Positions 1 through 8,705 are shown, numbered from the stretch's first letter. The stretch is DNA of 64,000 nucleotides from a virus (IMGVR_UViG_3300012964_000002:25427-89426), one strand, 5' to 3'. The notes: generated from the letters alone by a model not told the origin. Numbers and translations are program-made.

Positions 1-1
1 C

Positions 2-856
2 GGCGCGCGCACCGGGCGCTGCTCCTGCGTCGAGCCGAACCTCCAGAACATCCCGCGGACCTCCACCGACGAGGGGAAGATGGCGCGCAACATCTTCGCC
101 GCGCGCCCGGGCTGGGTGATGGTCCACTGCGACTTCGCGCAGCTCGAGTACCGCATCGCCGCCATGCTCTCCGGAGATCCGGAGATGCGCGCCATCCTGG
201 ACAAGGGGATCGACTTCCACACCGGCACCGCGATGGTGATCGCGCCCTACCTCTGGCACGTCACGTACACGGACCCGGGCCAGGTCGCGAAGGCGCACAG
301 GGACGACGCGAAGACCATCAACTTCGCGCTGCTCTACGGGCAGGGGGACGGGAGCACGGCGCGAAAGCTGCACACGTCGCTCGCGGAGGCGGAGCGGGTG
401 CGACTGGCGGTGCTCGGCAAGTTCCGCCTGCTCGCCCAGTGGATCAACCGCACGACGCGCGAGAGCAAGCTGTCGGGCTTCTCGCGGACGTGGTGGGACG
501 GGGCTCCCGCGCGCTGGCGCCCGATCTACTCCCTCGGAGACCCGGACGAGGGGCGGCGCGCGGACGGGGAGCGGCGCGCCGTGAACAGCCCGATTCAGGG
601 AACGGCGGCCGACTTCCTGAACGCCTCGATCGCGCTGGTCTCGGATTGGATCCGGGACAACGCGGCGCCGGCCGAGCTCTGCCTCGCCATCCACGACGCG
701 CTCCTCCTCCACGTCCGCGAGGACGCCGTCGAGGAGGTGGCGTGGAACGTGCGCCGTCTCATGCTCTCGCACCCGAGCAGCGGGATCCCGCTCGACGTGG
801 ACGTGGAGGTCGGTCGGGCGTGGGGAAGCCTCTCGAAGATCAAGCTGGCGGCGTGA
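2..856 (+). CDS. polA: Family A DNA polymerase I, C-terminal part (5' end outside window)
   Basis: The frame is open from base 2 and carries 284 residues of the polymerase domain. Visible landmarks are the TGR...EPNLQNIP segment (residues 4-18), motif A DFAQLEYR with the metal-binding Asp at residue 44, the O-helix RDDAKTINFALLYG with the conserved Arg, Lys, Phe and Tyr (Phe at the E. coli 762 position), and motif C, here IHDALLLHV. The motif C Asp is present but the following Glu of the usual HDE is Ala. It should be the replicative phage polymerase, copying DNA 5'-3'. Any exonuclease domain lies upstream and cannot be judged. It heads the replication and recombination operon. Confidence 0.93.
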   Translation, partial: GARTGRCSCVEPNLQNIPRTSTDEGKMARNIFAARPGWVMVHCDFAQLEYRIAAMLSGDPEMRAILDKGIDFHTGTAMVIAPYLWHVTYTDPGQVAKAHRDDAKTINFALLYGQGDGSTARKLHTSLAEAERVRLAVLGKFRLLAQWINRTTRESKLSGFSRTWWDGAPARWRPIYSLGDPDEGRRADGERRAVNSPIQGTAADFLNASIALVSDWIRDNAAPAELCLAIHDALLLHVREDAVEEVAWNVRRLMLSHPSSGIPLDVDVEVGRAWGSLSKIKLAA

Positions 857-906
857 CCGCCAAAACGCGGCCGGCGCGGGCAAGCCCGGTAAGGAGGAGG
901 AACACC

Positions 907-1389
907 ATGGTGGAGCAGAGGCAGATGACGCTTCCGGCGGACGACCCGGAGAAGTACCTGAGCGAGTGCACGAAGATCGAGCCGGTCGCCATCGACGAGG
1001 AGTTCATTCGGACGCCGTCGGACGTGGCGTTCTGGAACGCGCGGTTCGCGGACGCGCTCGAGGTCTACCTCAAGGCCAAGGCGCACATGGAGACGGAGTG
1101 GGCTCGCCTGCGCCTCCTCACGCGCGAGGAGCTGCTCGCCAAGGGAGAGAAGGCCACCGAGTCGGCCATCGACAACAACACGGAGGTCCGGCCGGAGTGG
1201 GCGGCGGCGCGCCTGACCTTCATCGAGGCGGAGGTTCAGAAGGCGCGGATCGCTGGCTCGTGCGAGGCGGTTCGCACCAAGAAGGAGATGCTCCAGAGCC
1301 TCGGCGCGAAGCTCCGCATCGAGATGGGGAGCGACCCGATGGTGCGCGCGGAGCAGGCGGCGGCCAGCGGCGCGGCGCGCGGGAGGTAG
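907..1389 (+). CDS. UvsY-like recombination mediator candidate
   Basis: 160 residues. The ATG at 907 follows AAGGAGGAGGAAC; an upstream open stretch in the same frame overlaps the polymerase gene and is rejected. The protein is acidic at the N-terminus and mostly helical, ending in a basic/amphipathic segment (KKEMLQSLGAKLRIEM). Phage proteins with this layout sit next to gp32-like and UvsX/RecA-like genes, as here, and act as loaders of the recombinase on SSB-coated DNA. The assignment rests on context and overall pattern, not on a diagnostic motif, so it may simply be a conserved hypothetical protein. Confidence 0.5.
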   Translation: MVEQRQMTLPADDPEKYLSECTKIEPVAIDEEFIRTPSDVAFWNARFADALEVYLKAKAHMETEWARLRLLTREELLAKGEKATESAIDNNTEVRPEWAAARLTFIEAEVQKARIAGSCEAVRTKKEMLQSLGAKLRIEMGSDPMVRAEQAAASGAARGR

Positions 1390-1494
1390 GGCGTCAGACG
1401 TCCGCGGGAAAATGCGCGGAGGAAAGGCAAGTCAGGAACGGAAGCGAGAGGCCAGAAGCCAGACCACAGACCCTAGACGAGAGCGAGAGACGAG

Positions 1495-2259
1495 ATGGCG
1501 AACATCGTGAAGCACGGGACGTTCACGGCCGAGGCGGCGGAGAAGGAGGAGCAGGAGATCCAGACCTCCGGCGCCTTCCTGAAGTTGGGCGTCGGGAAGA
1601 CGACGATCCGGGTCCTCCCGCCGCCCGCGGGGCAGAACCTCCCCTGGGTGAAGACTCAGGAGCACTTCATCAAGACGCCGGGGGCGCAGCGCGCGGCGAT
1701 CTTCGCCTGCCCGCGGGTGCTGGCGAAGCAGCCCTGCCCGGCGTGCGCGATCGCGGACAAGCTGAACAGCTCGGGCAACCCGGTGGACCGCGACCGCGCC
1801 TGGGAGTACCGCCCCAAGATGCGCGCGTACATGAACGTGATCGCGCGGAAGGAGCCCGAGAAGGGCGTGCAGGTGCTCGCGGTCGGCAAGACCATCCTCG
1901 AGAAGATGATCAAGATCCGGAAGGACGAGGACGCGGGCGGCGACTTCACCGACGTCGTCAACGGCTTCGACCTCATCATCGACCGCACGGGGACCGGGAA
2001 GAACGACACCGAGTACGAGGTGATGGCGTCCCGCAAGATCACGCCGCTCGGGGACGACAGCTGGCTGGACCAGGCCCACGACCTCACGCGGCACACGAAG
2101 GTCCGGACGGCCGCCGAGATCCAGGCCGAGCTCTCGGGCGAGGAGGAGAACGTCGCCGCCTCCGGGGCCCGCGACGTGGGCCGCGGCAGCACCGGCGGCG
2201 GGCAGCAGCGGCGCCGCACGGCGCAGGACGACATCGAGGATCCCGTCGACGCGACGTAG
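1495..2259 (+). CDS. gp32-like single-stranded DNA-binding protein
   Basis: 254 residues. A His-Cys-Cys-Cys set, H57, C72, C81 and C84 (CPAC), matches the zinc site order of T4 gp32. The KLGVGKTTIRVLPPP segment and the core up to about residue 200 resemble phage SSBs of this class, and the C-terminus ends in a Gly/Gln/Arg linker and an acidic tail (DDIEDPVD), as expected for partner recruitment. It should coat ssDNA during replication and recombination. It lies between the UvsY-like and RecA-like genes. A 105-nt purine-rich leader (1390-1494) precedes it, and a 15-bp hairpin follows it, so it may be expressed at its own level. Confidence 0.85.
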   Translation: MANIVKHGTFTAEAAEKEEQEIQTSGAFLKLGVGKTTIRVLPPPAGQNLPWVKTQEHFIKTPGAQRAAIFACPRVLAKQPCPACAIADKLNSSGNPVDRDRAWEYRPKMRAYMNVIARKEPEKGVQVLAVGKTILEKMIKIRKDEDAGGDFTDVVNGFDLIIDRTGTGKNDTEYEVMASRKITPLGDDSWLDQAHDLTRHTKVRTAAEIQAELSGEEENVAASGARDVGRGSTGGGQQRRRTAQDDIEDPVDAT

Positions 2260-2282
2260 TCGCGTCTCGGGCAGGGGTGCGC

Positions 2283-2331
2283 GGCCTCCCGCGCGCGTGG
2301 ACAGTGTGCGCTGCTCCGCGCGCGGGAGGCC
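2283..2331 (+). terminator. 15-bp perfect hairpin between SSB and recombinase genes
   Basis: Arms 2283-2297 and 2317-2331 are perfect reverse complements (GGCCTCCCGCGCGCG / CGCGCGCGGGAGGCC) with a 19-nt loop. The downstream sequence is GC-rich then CGTTCTCTC, not a clean U-tract, so it could be an attenuating terminator or an mRNA-stabilising 3' structure for the SSB transcript. Confidence 0.5.
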
Positions 2332-2364
2332 CGCCCCGTTCTCTCAACCGCAAGGGAGGCATCC

Positions 2365-3408
2365 GTGGCCGGTCGTTCCGCTGGCGCGAAGGCGTTGAAG
2401 GACATCGCCGCCGCGATCAACAAGGCGTTCGGGAAGGGCGCCGCCCAGGTGCTCGGGGACGACGCGGAGGTCCGCGGCGAGGTGACGGACGTCATCCCTC
2501 TCGGCATCGGCGTTCTCGACAACTACGTGATCGGCGTGGGCGGGTTGCCCTGCGGGCGCGTCGTGGAGGTCTACTCGGAGGAGGGCGGGGGCAAGACGTC
2601 GCTGCTGCTCGCCGCGCTCGCCGGCGCGCAGCGGGAGGGCGGGCTCGCCGCGCTGGAGGAGACCGAGAACGCGCTCCAGACCGACCGCCTCGTCGTCTTC
2701 GGCGTGGACAAGGAGCAGCTCCTCGTGGCCCAGCCGGACTCGATGGAGGAGGTGCTTCAGGAGATGCAGCTCATCCTCGAGCACGCGCCGAAGGGCGGCG
2801 GGCCGATCCTGATCGGCTGGGACTCCGTGGCGGCCACGCCGACCGCGGCCGAGGTCGAGGGCGGGATCGCTCCCGACAAGGGGATGGACGTCCGCGCGAA
2901 GATCCTCTCCGCGGCGTTCCGCCAGCTCGTGCCGCTCGCCGCGGAGAAGCGGGCGTGCATCCTCGTCGTGAACCAGACGCGCGAGAAGATCGGCGTCATG
3001 TTCGGAGACAAGACGACGACGCCGGGCGGGAAGGCCATCAAGTTCGCGGCGAGCGTCCGCCTCCAGATCCTAGGCGGCAAGGCGGTGAAGCGCGGCGAGG
3101 GGCACGTCGGCAAGGACGTGACCATCATCGCGTCGAAGAACAAGCTCGCCCCGCCGTGGCGGAAGGCGCGCGTCCGGCTCTCCTACGACTCCGGCTGGGA
3201 CGACGAGTGGTCGACGCTCGAGTTCGCCAAGGACTTGCAGATCATCGAGCAGGACGCGAGGGGGGAGCAGGCGCTCGCGGAGGCGCGCGAGAAGCTCGCC
3301 GCGTGCGGCTGGAGCCCCTCGCGCGTGACGCAGGAGATGCTCGTCGACCCGTCCGCGTCGCGGAAAAAGAAGGACGACGAGGGCAAGAACACGGGACAGG
3401 AGGATTGA
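2365..3408 (+). CDS. RecA/UvsX-like recombinase
   Basis: 347 residues, GTG start preceded by AAGGGAGG. The ATPase core shows a Walker A variant SEEGGGKTS (residues 71-79; RecA has PESSGKTT), a catalytic Glu in EETENAL (about 97), a Walker B-like LIGWDSVA, and a well-preserved L2 region (VNQTREKIGVMFG and a GGKAIKF segment). It forms the nucleoprotein filament for strand exchange in recombination-dependent replication and repair. The N-terminus is longer than in UvsX and the C-terminus ends in a Lys/Asp-rich tail. The stop is one base before the start of the next gene, so the two are probably co-translated. Confidence 0.92.
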   Translation: MAGRSAGAKALKDIAAAINKAFGKGAAQVLGDDAEVRGEVTDVIPLGIGVLDNYVIGVGGLPCGRVVEVYSEEGGGKTSLLLAALAGAQREGGLAALEETENALQTDRLVVFGVDKEQLLVAQPDSMEEVLQEMQLILEHAPKGGGPILIGWDSVAATPTAAEVEGGIAPDKGMDVRAKILSAAFRQLVPLAAEKRACILVVNQTREKIGVMFGDKTTTPGGKAIKFAASVRLQILGGKAVKRGEGHVGKDVTIIASKNKLAPPWRKARVRLSYDSGWDDEWSTLEFAKDLQIIEQDARGEQALAEAREKLAACGWSPSRVTQEMLVDPSASRKKKDDEGKNTGQED

Positions 3409-3409
3409 C

Positions 3410-4282
3410 ATGGCGGCGAACGGACCTGGTTGGAAGATCGAGTGGGTGAAGTTCACGAAGGCCGACGCGCAGCAGGCGTTGGCGAAGTTCAAGGAAGATC
3501 GCGGCGTCGACGCGGCATGGGTTGACGCGCTCTCTCGCACGATGGACGCCGGGCTGTGGGAGGTCTACAGCCCGTCGCAGACGCCGATCGCGTTCGACCG
3601 TGGCGGCAACAGGCTGAACGGCAAGCACCGCCTCCTCGCGTTCATCAAGTCGAAGCTCGACGAGATCATCTTCCCCGTCGTTCGCAACCTCGACCCGGAC
3701 GAGTTCCGCAACTTCGACCAGAACGTGAAGCTGCGGAAGCATACCAACGCCCACCCTGGGCACATCAACCTTTTCCGCGACGAGGCGCGCGTCGGCTGGC
3801 TCGAGGTGATCGTTTCGGCGGACAAGAGCGTCAAGATGACCACTCAGCTGTTCGACCACCTGTGCGGTGGGAAGTGGAAGCGTCAGGTCAGGTGGGCCAC
3901 GGACAAGCTTCAGTCCCAGTCCAGGCAGGGCAAGGCTCCCTACGCCGCGGCCTTCATGTACGTTCATCGGCTGGATCCGGTGTTCGCTGACAAGGTCGTC
4001 GAGATGTGGCGCGACGGTCCGGACGGGAGCAAGCATCCGCACCTTCGTCGGATCCGCGACCGCGCGATGTCCGTGACGAAGAACGGTCACGGGGGGCGCG
4101 GGGAGCGCGAGGTGGACATGCTTCGTCTTCTTGGTGTGCTCGCGTACATGCATCAGGACAGGCCGCTTCCTAACAGGCTGTCGAACATTCTGGTCGGGAT
4201 CCGCTACTTCTCCGAGAAGCTGCGGGACGGGGCTGCCGCCCGCTGGGAAAAGCGGACGATTGTCGGGGCGGATGAGGTGTGA
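3410..4282 (+). CDS. ParB/sulfiredoxin-like phage protein (GKHRL type)
   Basis: 290 residues. A conserved NGKHRLLAFIKS segment (about residues 67-78) followed by PVVRNLDPDEFRNFDQNVKLRK corresponds to the GQHRL...DxGxxR pattern of a widespread phage family with a ParB/sulfiredoxin-like N-terminal fold. The C-terminal 180 residues are helical with no known domain. The function is unknown; the fold can bind DNA or nucleotides. It sits between the recombinase and a true ParB-like protein. Confidence 0.55.
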   Translation: MAANGPGWKIEWVKFTKADAQQALAKFKEDRGVDAAWVDALSRTMDAGLWEVYSPSQTPIAFDRGGNRLNGKHRLLAFIKSKLDEIIFPVVRNLDPDEFRNFDQNVKLRKHTNAHPGHINLFRDEARVGWLEVIVSADKSVKMTTQLFDHLCGGKWKRQVRWATDKLQSQSRQGKAPYAAAFMYVHRLDPVFADKVVEMWRDGPDGSKHPHLRRIRDRAMSVTKNGHGGRGEREVDMLRLLGVLAYMHQDRPLPNRLSNILVGIRYFSEKLRDGAAARWEKRTIVGADEV

Positions 4283-5037
4283 TCGTGGACTCCGGGCTCA
4301 TCAGGATCGGGAACATCGAGGTTCATCCGGCGGCGCGCCTGTTTCCGGAGATGGGGGAGGATGACCTTCGCGAGCTGTACGAGAGCGTCAAGGTCAACGG
4401 TGTGCGGTCTCCCCTCCAATTCTTTGAGGGGAAGCTTCTCGACGGGCGAAACCGTGTCCGCGCGGCGCTCATGGCGGGTCTCGACGTCGCGAATCTGCCG
4501 CGTCGCAACCTCAGTCCTGACACGGATCCGTTTCAGTATGCGTGGGACGCGAACTGCGAGCGGCTCAACTACGCCCCGAAGACGAAGGCGGACATCGCCG
4601 TCAAGATCGCCGAGGCCTCCGGAGAGCTCGCGCGCCTGCGCGCCGGGGCGGCGGCGAGGGCGAACGCCTCCCGGTCGGAGAAGGCGAAGGCGCAGATCGC
4701 GGAGCAGCCGCGGGACGGCGCGGGGAAGGTGAGGCCGGGTGGAGCGCCACGTGACGCTCGACCCGGCCTGCCTCCCCCGCCGCGGAAGATCGCCAAGGAG
4801 ATCGCGGAGAAGGCGGGCGTGAGCACGCGGACGGCGGAGCGCGCGCTGCGGCGGCGGAGGGAGGGCCCGGAGGCCCTCGACGGCGTCGCCGACGGGCCCC
4901 CCGCGCGCACCAAGCGGCGCCCCTCGAAGTGGAGCGTCCCGCGCGACGTCGGCGACATGGCGAAGTTTCTGCGCGAGCGGCTCACGCTGGCTGAGATCAC
5001 GCGGCTCGTCAAGCTCCTGACGGAGAGCAAGTTATGA
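4279..5037 (+). CDS. ParB N-terminal domain protein with HTH
   Basis: 252 residues; the GTG at 4279 overlaps the previous stop (GTGA). Residues about 10-80 form a ParB/Srx-type domain with the LLDGRNRVRAALMAG motif. A Pro/Arg-rich linker follows, then a helix-turn-helix (IAKEIAEKAGVSTRTAERAL, about residues 175-195) and a basic C-terminus. A DNA-binding regulator or partition-like role is likely; no ParA partner is visible in the window. Confidence 0.75.
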   Translation: MIVDSGLIRIGNIEVHPAARLFPEMGEDDLRELYESVKVNGVRSPLQFFEGKLLDGRNRVRAALMAGLDVANLPRRNLSPDTDPFQYAWDANCERLNYAPKTKADIAVKIAEASGELARLRAGAAARANASRSEKAKAQIAEQPRDGAGKVRPGGAPRDARPGLPPPPRKIAKEIAEKAGVSTRTAERALRRRREGPEALDGVADGPPARTKRRPSKWSVPRDVGDMAKFLRERLTLAEITRLVKLLTESKL

Positions 5038-6158
5038 GAGTGGGTCTGATCGCTGACGTACACCTCGGGAACCACCGCCGGTTCGGCGGCCCGCTCGAGG
5101 CCGGCCTGAACCGCAGGTGCCGGCAGGCGGTGGCGGCGCTCCGGAACGCCGCGGAGGAGGCGGGCCGCCAGAAGTGCGACGCGCTCGTGGTCGCCGGCGA
5201 CCTCTTCGACTCGGCGCGTCCGGAGCCGCAGGTGATCGCCGCCGCGATGCGAGCGCTCCGCGCCGGCCCGCCCGCTCTCGTCCTCAAGGGCAACCACGAC
5301 AGCGTCAGCGACGCGCCCGGGGACAACGCGCTCGGCCCGCTGACGCAGGGGATGTTCGACGTCTTTGAGCGGCCGGCGCGCGTTCCGGGAGCGGGCGTGG
5401 ACCTCCTCCTCGTGCCCTTCCGCGCGGGGGACGCGCGGGAGTGGCTGCCGTCCGCGGTCGACGAGGCGCTGGGGAAGATCAAGGTGCCGAGGCGGCGCGT
5501 CGAGCTGGCCCTGTTCGTCCACCTCGGGATCGCTGACGACGACACGCCGGAGTGGCTGCGCGGCTCCCGCGACTCCGTGGACGTCTCGACGCTGGAGAAG
5601 TTGTGCGCGGAACGCGGGATCTCCTTCGTCGGCGCCGGCAACTGGCACAACCCCGAGAGCTGGCAGATGGACGGGGGTGGTCAGATCGTGCAGGTCGGCG
5701 CGCTCTGCCCCACCGGGTTCGACAACGAGGGGCTCGACTGCGGGAGCCTGGCGGTCTGGGACTCCGAGACGGGGGAGGTCGCGCGGCACGAGATCCCCGG
5801 GCCGCGCTTTCTTCGTCTGAACGTTGGCTGGGCGAGCGCAGAGGCCGCGCGCCTGGCGACCAAGGCGGGGCACGGAGTCTACGCGGAGATCGTGCACTCT
5901 CCGGACCTCGCCGCCGAGGCGGCAACGCGCCTGCGGACGCTGATCGACGAGGGTTCGCTGATCGACGGCGAGCTCCGTCCGGACGGCGACGTGGCGGAGG
6001 CGGCCGCGCGGAGCGCCGCGGCCGCCGTGCGCGGGGCGGACACGCTCGACGCCGCGCTCGCCGGCTACGTGGGCGAGATGCAGCTCGAGGACGGCGTCGT
6101 GCGGACCGCCGTCTTGGAGCGCGCCAAGAAGTACCTGGCCGCCGCGGAGGAGCGATGA
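5034..6158 (+). CDS. sbcD: SbcD/gp47-like exonuclease subunit (metallophosphoesterase)
   Basis: 374 residues, ATGA overlap with the ParB-like gene. Metallophosphoesterase motifs are in order: D8-x-H10 (IADVHLG), G55D56xxD59 (AGDLFD), G86N87H88D89, a later HLGI, and GNWHNP in place of the usual GHxH. With the SbcC-like ATPase encoded at 7021 it should form the Mre11-Rad50-type nuclease complex that processes DNA ends for recombination and, in T4, host DNA breakdown. Four small genes separate the two subunits, which is unusual because they are normally adjacent. Confidence 0.9.
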   Translation: MRVGLIADVHLGNHRRFGGPLEAGLNRRCRQAVAALRNAAEEAGRQKCDALVVAGDLFDSARPEPQVIAAAMRALRAGPPALVLKGNHDSVSDAPGDNALGPLTQGMFDVFERPARVPGAGVDLLLVPFRAGDAREWLPSAVDEALGKIKVPRRRVELALFVHLGIADDDTPEWLRGSRDSVDVSTLEKLCAERGISFVGAGNWHNPESWQMDGGGQIVQVGALCPTGFDNEGLDCGSLAVWDSETGEVARHEIPGPRFLRLNVGWASAEAARLATKAGHGVYAEIVHSPDLAAEAATRLRTLIDEGSLIDGELRPDGDVAEAAARSAAAAVRGADTLDAALAGYVGEMQLEDGVVRTAVLERAKKYLAAAEER

Positions 6159-6391
6159 GCGGACGAAGGGGGTTTGGAGTCCTGCTGCTGGGAGACGGGG
6201 TGCCCGGCTTCCTCGCGCCCGACTTGCTCGCGGCAGGTGGGGAGGTCTTCGCAAGCGAGGCGGTCGCGGAGCGGTGGATTCTGGCCTCCGCCGACGCGCT
6301 GCGCAAGCTTCGCCTGAGCGCCCGCGTCGTGGCGGTGGCCCGGTGCGGGGAGTGCGGGCACGTCAGGCGCGTGCCGGAAGGGGGTGGATGA
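6155..6391 (+). CDS. Small protein with C-terminal CxxC
   Basis: 78 residues, ATGA-coupled to sbcD. The N-terminal half is hydrophobic and Gly/Ala-rich; the C-terminus carries ARCGECGHVRRVPEGG, a single CxxC knuckle that could bind zinc as a dimer or with a partner. No family recognised. It sits inside the SbcD-SbcC operon. Confidence 0.6.
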   Translation: MSGRRGFGVLLLGDGVPGFLAPDLLAAGGEVFASEAVAERWILASADALRKLRLSARVVAVARCGECGHVRRVPEGGG

Positions 6392-6576
6392 TGGAGCGCG
6401 GCGGCGACTTCGGCCACAGCAGCGCGTGCAGGTGCGGAGCGCAGGGCAAGTCCGTTCACGAGATGGGGAAGTGCCCGCACCTGTTCCACGCCTGCGCGGA
6501 GGCGTGCGGGAGGCAGTACGCGGCCGCGGCCAAGACCGGCTTCGCGGCGCGTGAGCTCGGCAAGGAGTGTTCGTGA
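6388..6576 (+). CDS. Cys/His-rich small protein
   Basis: 62 residues, starting at one of two consecutive ATG codons (6388 or 6391) that overlap the previous stop. It has seven Cys and three His (SACRCG, KCPHLFHACAEACG, KECS), suggesting a small zinc-binding protein. No family recognised. Confidence 0.6.
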   Translation: MMERGGDFGHSSACRCGAQGKSVHEMGKCPHLFHACAEACGRQYAAAAKTGFAARELGKECS

Positions 6577-6845
6577 TGCGTGTTCCGTTCGCGTTCGTGG
6601 TGACGGTGGACGACGGTGGCGTGTGGAGCGCCGCGCAGATCGAGGGTCCGGCTCTGTCGATGGGGACCGGCAGCAACATCCCGGGGCCGTGGCTGCACGA
6701 GCAGCCGCTCAACCTCAACTGCAACGGCTTGTCGATCCACTACCGCAACCGCCTCAACTCCTTCGAGGACGCGATCGCGTTTCTGCGGGAGCGGGTCGCC
6801 GGCGAGGCCGCGAAGCTGCTCGGCACGAAGGGAGGTCAGGGGTGA
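6576..6845 (+). CDS. Hypothetical protein in the SbcDC operon
   Basis: 89 residues. The ATG at 6576 overlaps the previous stop and has AAGGAG at 6562-6567. Mixed alpha/beta composition: VPFAFVVTVDDGG at the N-terminus and a helical LNSFEDAIAFLRERVAGEA toward the end. It resembles short phage proteins of unknown function; no motif points to a role. Confidence 0.6.
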   Translation: MRVPFAFVVTVDDGGVWSAAQIEGPALSMGTGSNIPGPWLHEQPLNLNCNGLSIHYRNRLNSFEDAIAFLRERVAGEAAKLLGTKGGQG

Positions 6846-7024
6846 GCTACGTGATTCAGCGGGAGGACGGGATGTTCGTGGCGCCGTCTGGCATGGCCAG
6901 GTCGTACACGTCGATGCTTCAGCGCGCGCGCCTGTTCCCGTCCAGGGAGGCGGCCCAGAGCGAGGCGTGCGGGAACGAGCGGGTGCTCTCGCTGGAGGAG
7001 GCGGCCGCGGGGAGGCTTCCGTGA
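6842..7024 (+). CDS. Short hypothetical protein
   Basis: 60 residues, GTGA-coupled on both sides. It starts MSYVIQREDGMFVAP, with an RLFPSREAAQ segment, and ends in a helix. Phages often encode small proteins of this build (a beta hairpin then SREAA helix); function unknown. Confidence 0.55.
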   Translation: MSYVIQREDGMFVAPSGMARSYTSMLQRARLFPSREAAQSEACGNERVLSLEEAAAGRLP

Positions 7025-8694
7025 ACGTCCGCCGCCTCGAGCTCGTGAACGTGCTCGGCCACAAGAGGACCGAGCTGAACCTCCCGGAGCGCGGCGTGGT
7101 TCTCGTGACGGGCCCGAACGGCGCCGGGAAGTCGGCGCTGCCCGAGGCCGCCTCGTACGCGGTCTGGGGAAAGACCCTGCGCGGCACGCCGCCCTGGCGC
7201 AAGGACGGGTCTCCCGGGACCGTGGCGTGCGCGGCGGACTCCGTGGACGTCACGCGGGAGCGCTCCGGCTCCCGCGTCGGCCTGAGCTGGAAGGTTCCGG
7301 GCGACGAGGACCCGGCCGAGTTCGACACGACCACCAAGGCGCAGGAGGCGCTGGAGCACGTCGTCGGCTCGTGGGACGTCTGGCGGCGAACGTGCGTGTT
7401 CTCCTCCGCGGACGCCTCCCACTTCTCCGGGGCGACCGACGGGGAGCGGAAGCGCTTGCTCGAGGAGATCCTGGGGCTGGGTCGCTTCGACGTCGCGCTC
7501 GCCGCGTGCCGCGCGGACCTCAGGGCGGTGGAGACGCGCCGCTCGGCGGCCGACGGTGACGCGCGGGTCTTGCGGGAGCGGGTTCAGCGGATGAAGGACA
7601 GCCTGGGGCAGGCCCGCGCCTCGCTGCGCGCGCTTCCGGCGGCCCCGCCGCTCCCGACTTCCGCGTCCGCGGACCTCCTCCGGCTGAAGCTGGACAAGCT
7701 CAGGCAGAGCCGCGCCACCTGCGACCGCGAGCTCGCCACGGCGCAGGCGGCGCTTCGGTCCGCGGAGGCGCGCCGCGGGGCCGCCGAGAGCACGGTCGCC
7801 GCCCTGGAGCGGCAGGCGGCACGCACGAAGGAGAGCGTCTGCCACACCTGCGGGCAGACTATCAACGCGGGGCAGCGCGCGAAGATCGAGGCGGAGCTGG
7901 GCGCCGCGCGCGGGGAGGCGGCGAAGGCCGGAGGAGTCGCCACCGCCGCCGCGGACGAGGTGGCGGAGTCGGTCAAGGATCTGGAGGCGGAGCGTCAGGA
8001 CATCGACGAGGCCCTCCACCGCGTCCAGAAGGAGCAGAGCGCCGCGGAGGAGGCGGCCCGCTCCGCGCGGGCGCGCGAGACCCTGACCGCGCAGGCGGAC
8101 CAGGCGGAGAAGCACCTCAAGGGCGGGGAAGAGGAGCTGTTCAAGGCCGAGGCCGCGCTTGCCGTCGCCGTCTCCGAGGCGGCCGTCCTCGGCGCCGTCG
8201 AGCAGGTCTTGGGACTGCGCGGCGTGCGGGCGTCCATCCTCGGGCGCGCTCTCTCCGGGCTCGAGGTGGCGGTCAACGCGCGGGTCGCGCGCCTCTTCCG
8301 GGGTGGGGGCGTCGCGGTCGAGCTCAAGGCGTGGTCGGAGAAGAAGACGGGCGGGATCTCCGACGCCATCAGCATGGCCGTCTCGGGAGTGGGGGACGGG
8401 CACGGGTACAAGGCGGCGAGCCAGGGGCAGCGGCGCCGCCTCGACGTGGCGATGCTCCTCGCTCTCGCGGACGTCGCGGCCGCGGCGCACGGCGCGCGCG
8501 CCGGAACCATCTGGATGGACGAGGTCTTCGACGCGCTGGACCCGGAGGGAGAGGACGCCGTCTGCGGGCTGCTGCCGGAGATCGCGGCGGAGCGCTGCGT
8601 GGTGGTGATCACCCACTCCCCCTCCCTCGTTCAGCGGCTCCCTGCTACGATGCGAGTTCAGGTGGCGGACGGCGGCAAGCTGTCCGTCTCGTGA
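7021..8694 (+). CDS. sbcC: SbcC/gp46-like Rad50-type ATPase
   Basis: 557 residues from the GTG at 7021 (GTGA overlap). Motifs: Walker A GPNGAGKS (31-38), a long coiled coil interrupted by a zinc hook CHTC (274-277), a signature-like ASQGQRRRLDVAM (about 466-478), Walker B TIWMDEVFDALD with D500/E501, and an ITHS H-loop. Size and short coils match T4 gp46. It should be the ATP-driven subunit that opens DNA ends for the SbcD-like nuclease at 5034. Confidence 0.92.
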   Translation: MNVRRLELVNVLGHKRTELNLPERGVVLVTGPNGAGKSALPEAASYAVWGKTLRGTPPWRKDGSPGTVACAADSVDVTRERSGSRVGLSWKVPGDEDPAEFDTTTKAQEALEHVVGSWDVWRRTCVFSSADASHFSGATDGERKRLLEEILGLGRFDVALAACRADLRAVETRRSAADGDARVLRERVQRMKDSLGQARASLRALPAAPPLPTSASADLLRLKLDKLRQSRATCDRELATAQAALRSAEARRGAAESTVAALERQAARTKESVCHTCGQTINAGQRAKIEAELGAARGEAAKAGGVATAAADEVAESVKDLEAERQDIDEALHRVQKEQSAAEEAARSARARETLTAQADQAEKHLKGGEEELFKAEAALAVAVSEAAVLGAVEQVLGLRGVRASILGRALSGLEVAVNARVARLFRGGGVAVELKAWSEKKTGGISDAISMAVSGVGDGHGYKAASQGQRRRLDVAMLLALADVAAAAHGARAGTIWMDEVFDALDPEGEDAVCGLLPEIAAERCVVVITHSPSLVQRLPATMRVQVADGGKLSVS

Positions 8695-8705
8695 GGAGGT
8701 CCGAC

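Noticed and set aside
439-906. Open extension of the 907 gene back to 439
   Set aside because: It lies entirely over the polymerase gene in another frame; the strong AAGGAGG RBS and ATG at 907 set the start.
3405-3440. TTGACA at the recombinase stop as a promoter
   Set aside because: No -10-like sequence at 16-18 bp downstream; arises from the stop codon context.
966-3449. Long + strand frame of 827 codons
   Set aside because: Arg/Gly/Pro-rich shadow of three real genes (UvsY-like, SSB, recombinase), a normal by-product of high GC.
4569-6254. 561-codon minus-strand frame
   Set aside because: Antisense to ParB-like and sbcD genes with clear motifs; composition is that of a shadow frame.
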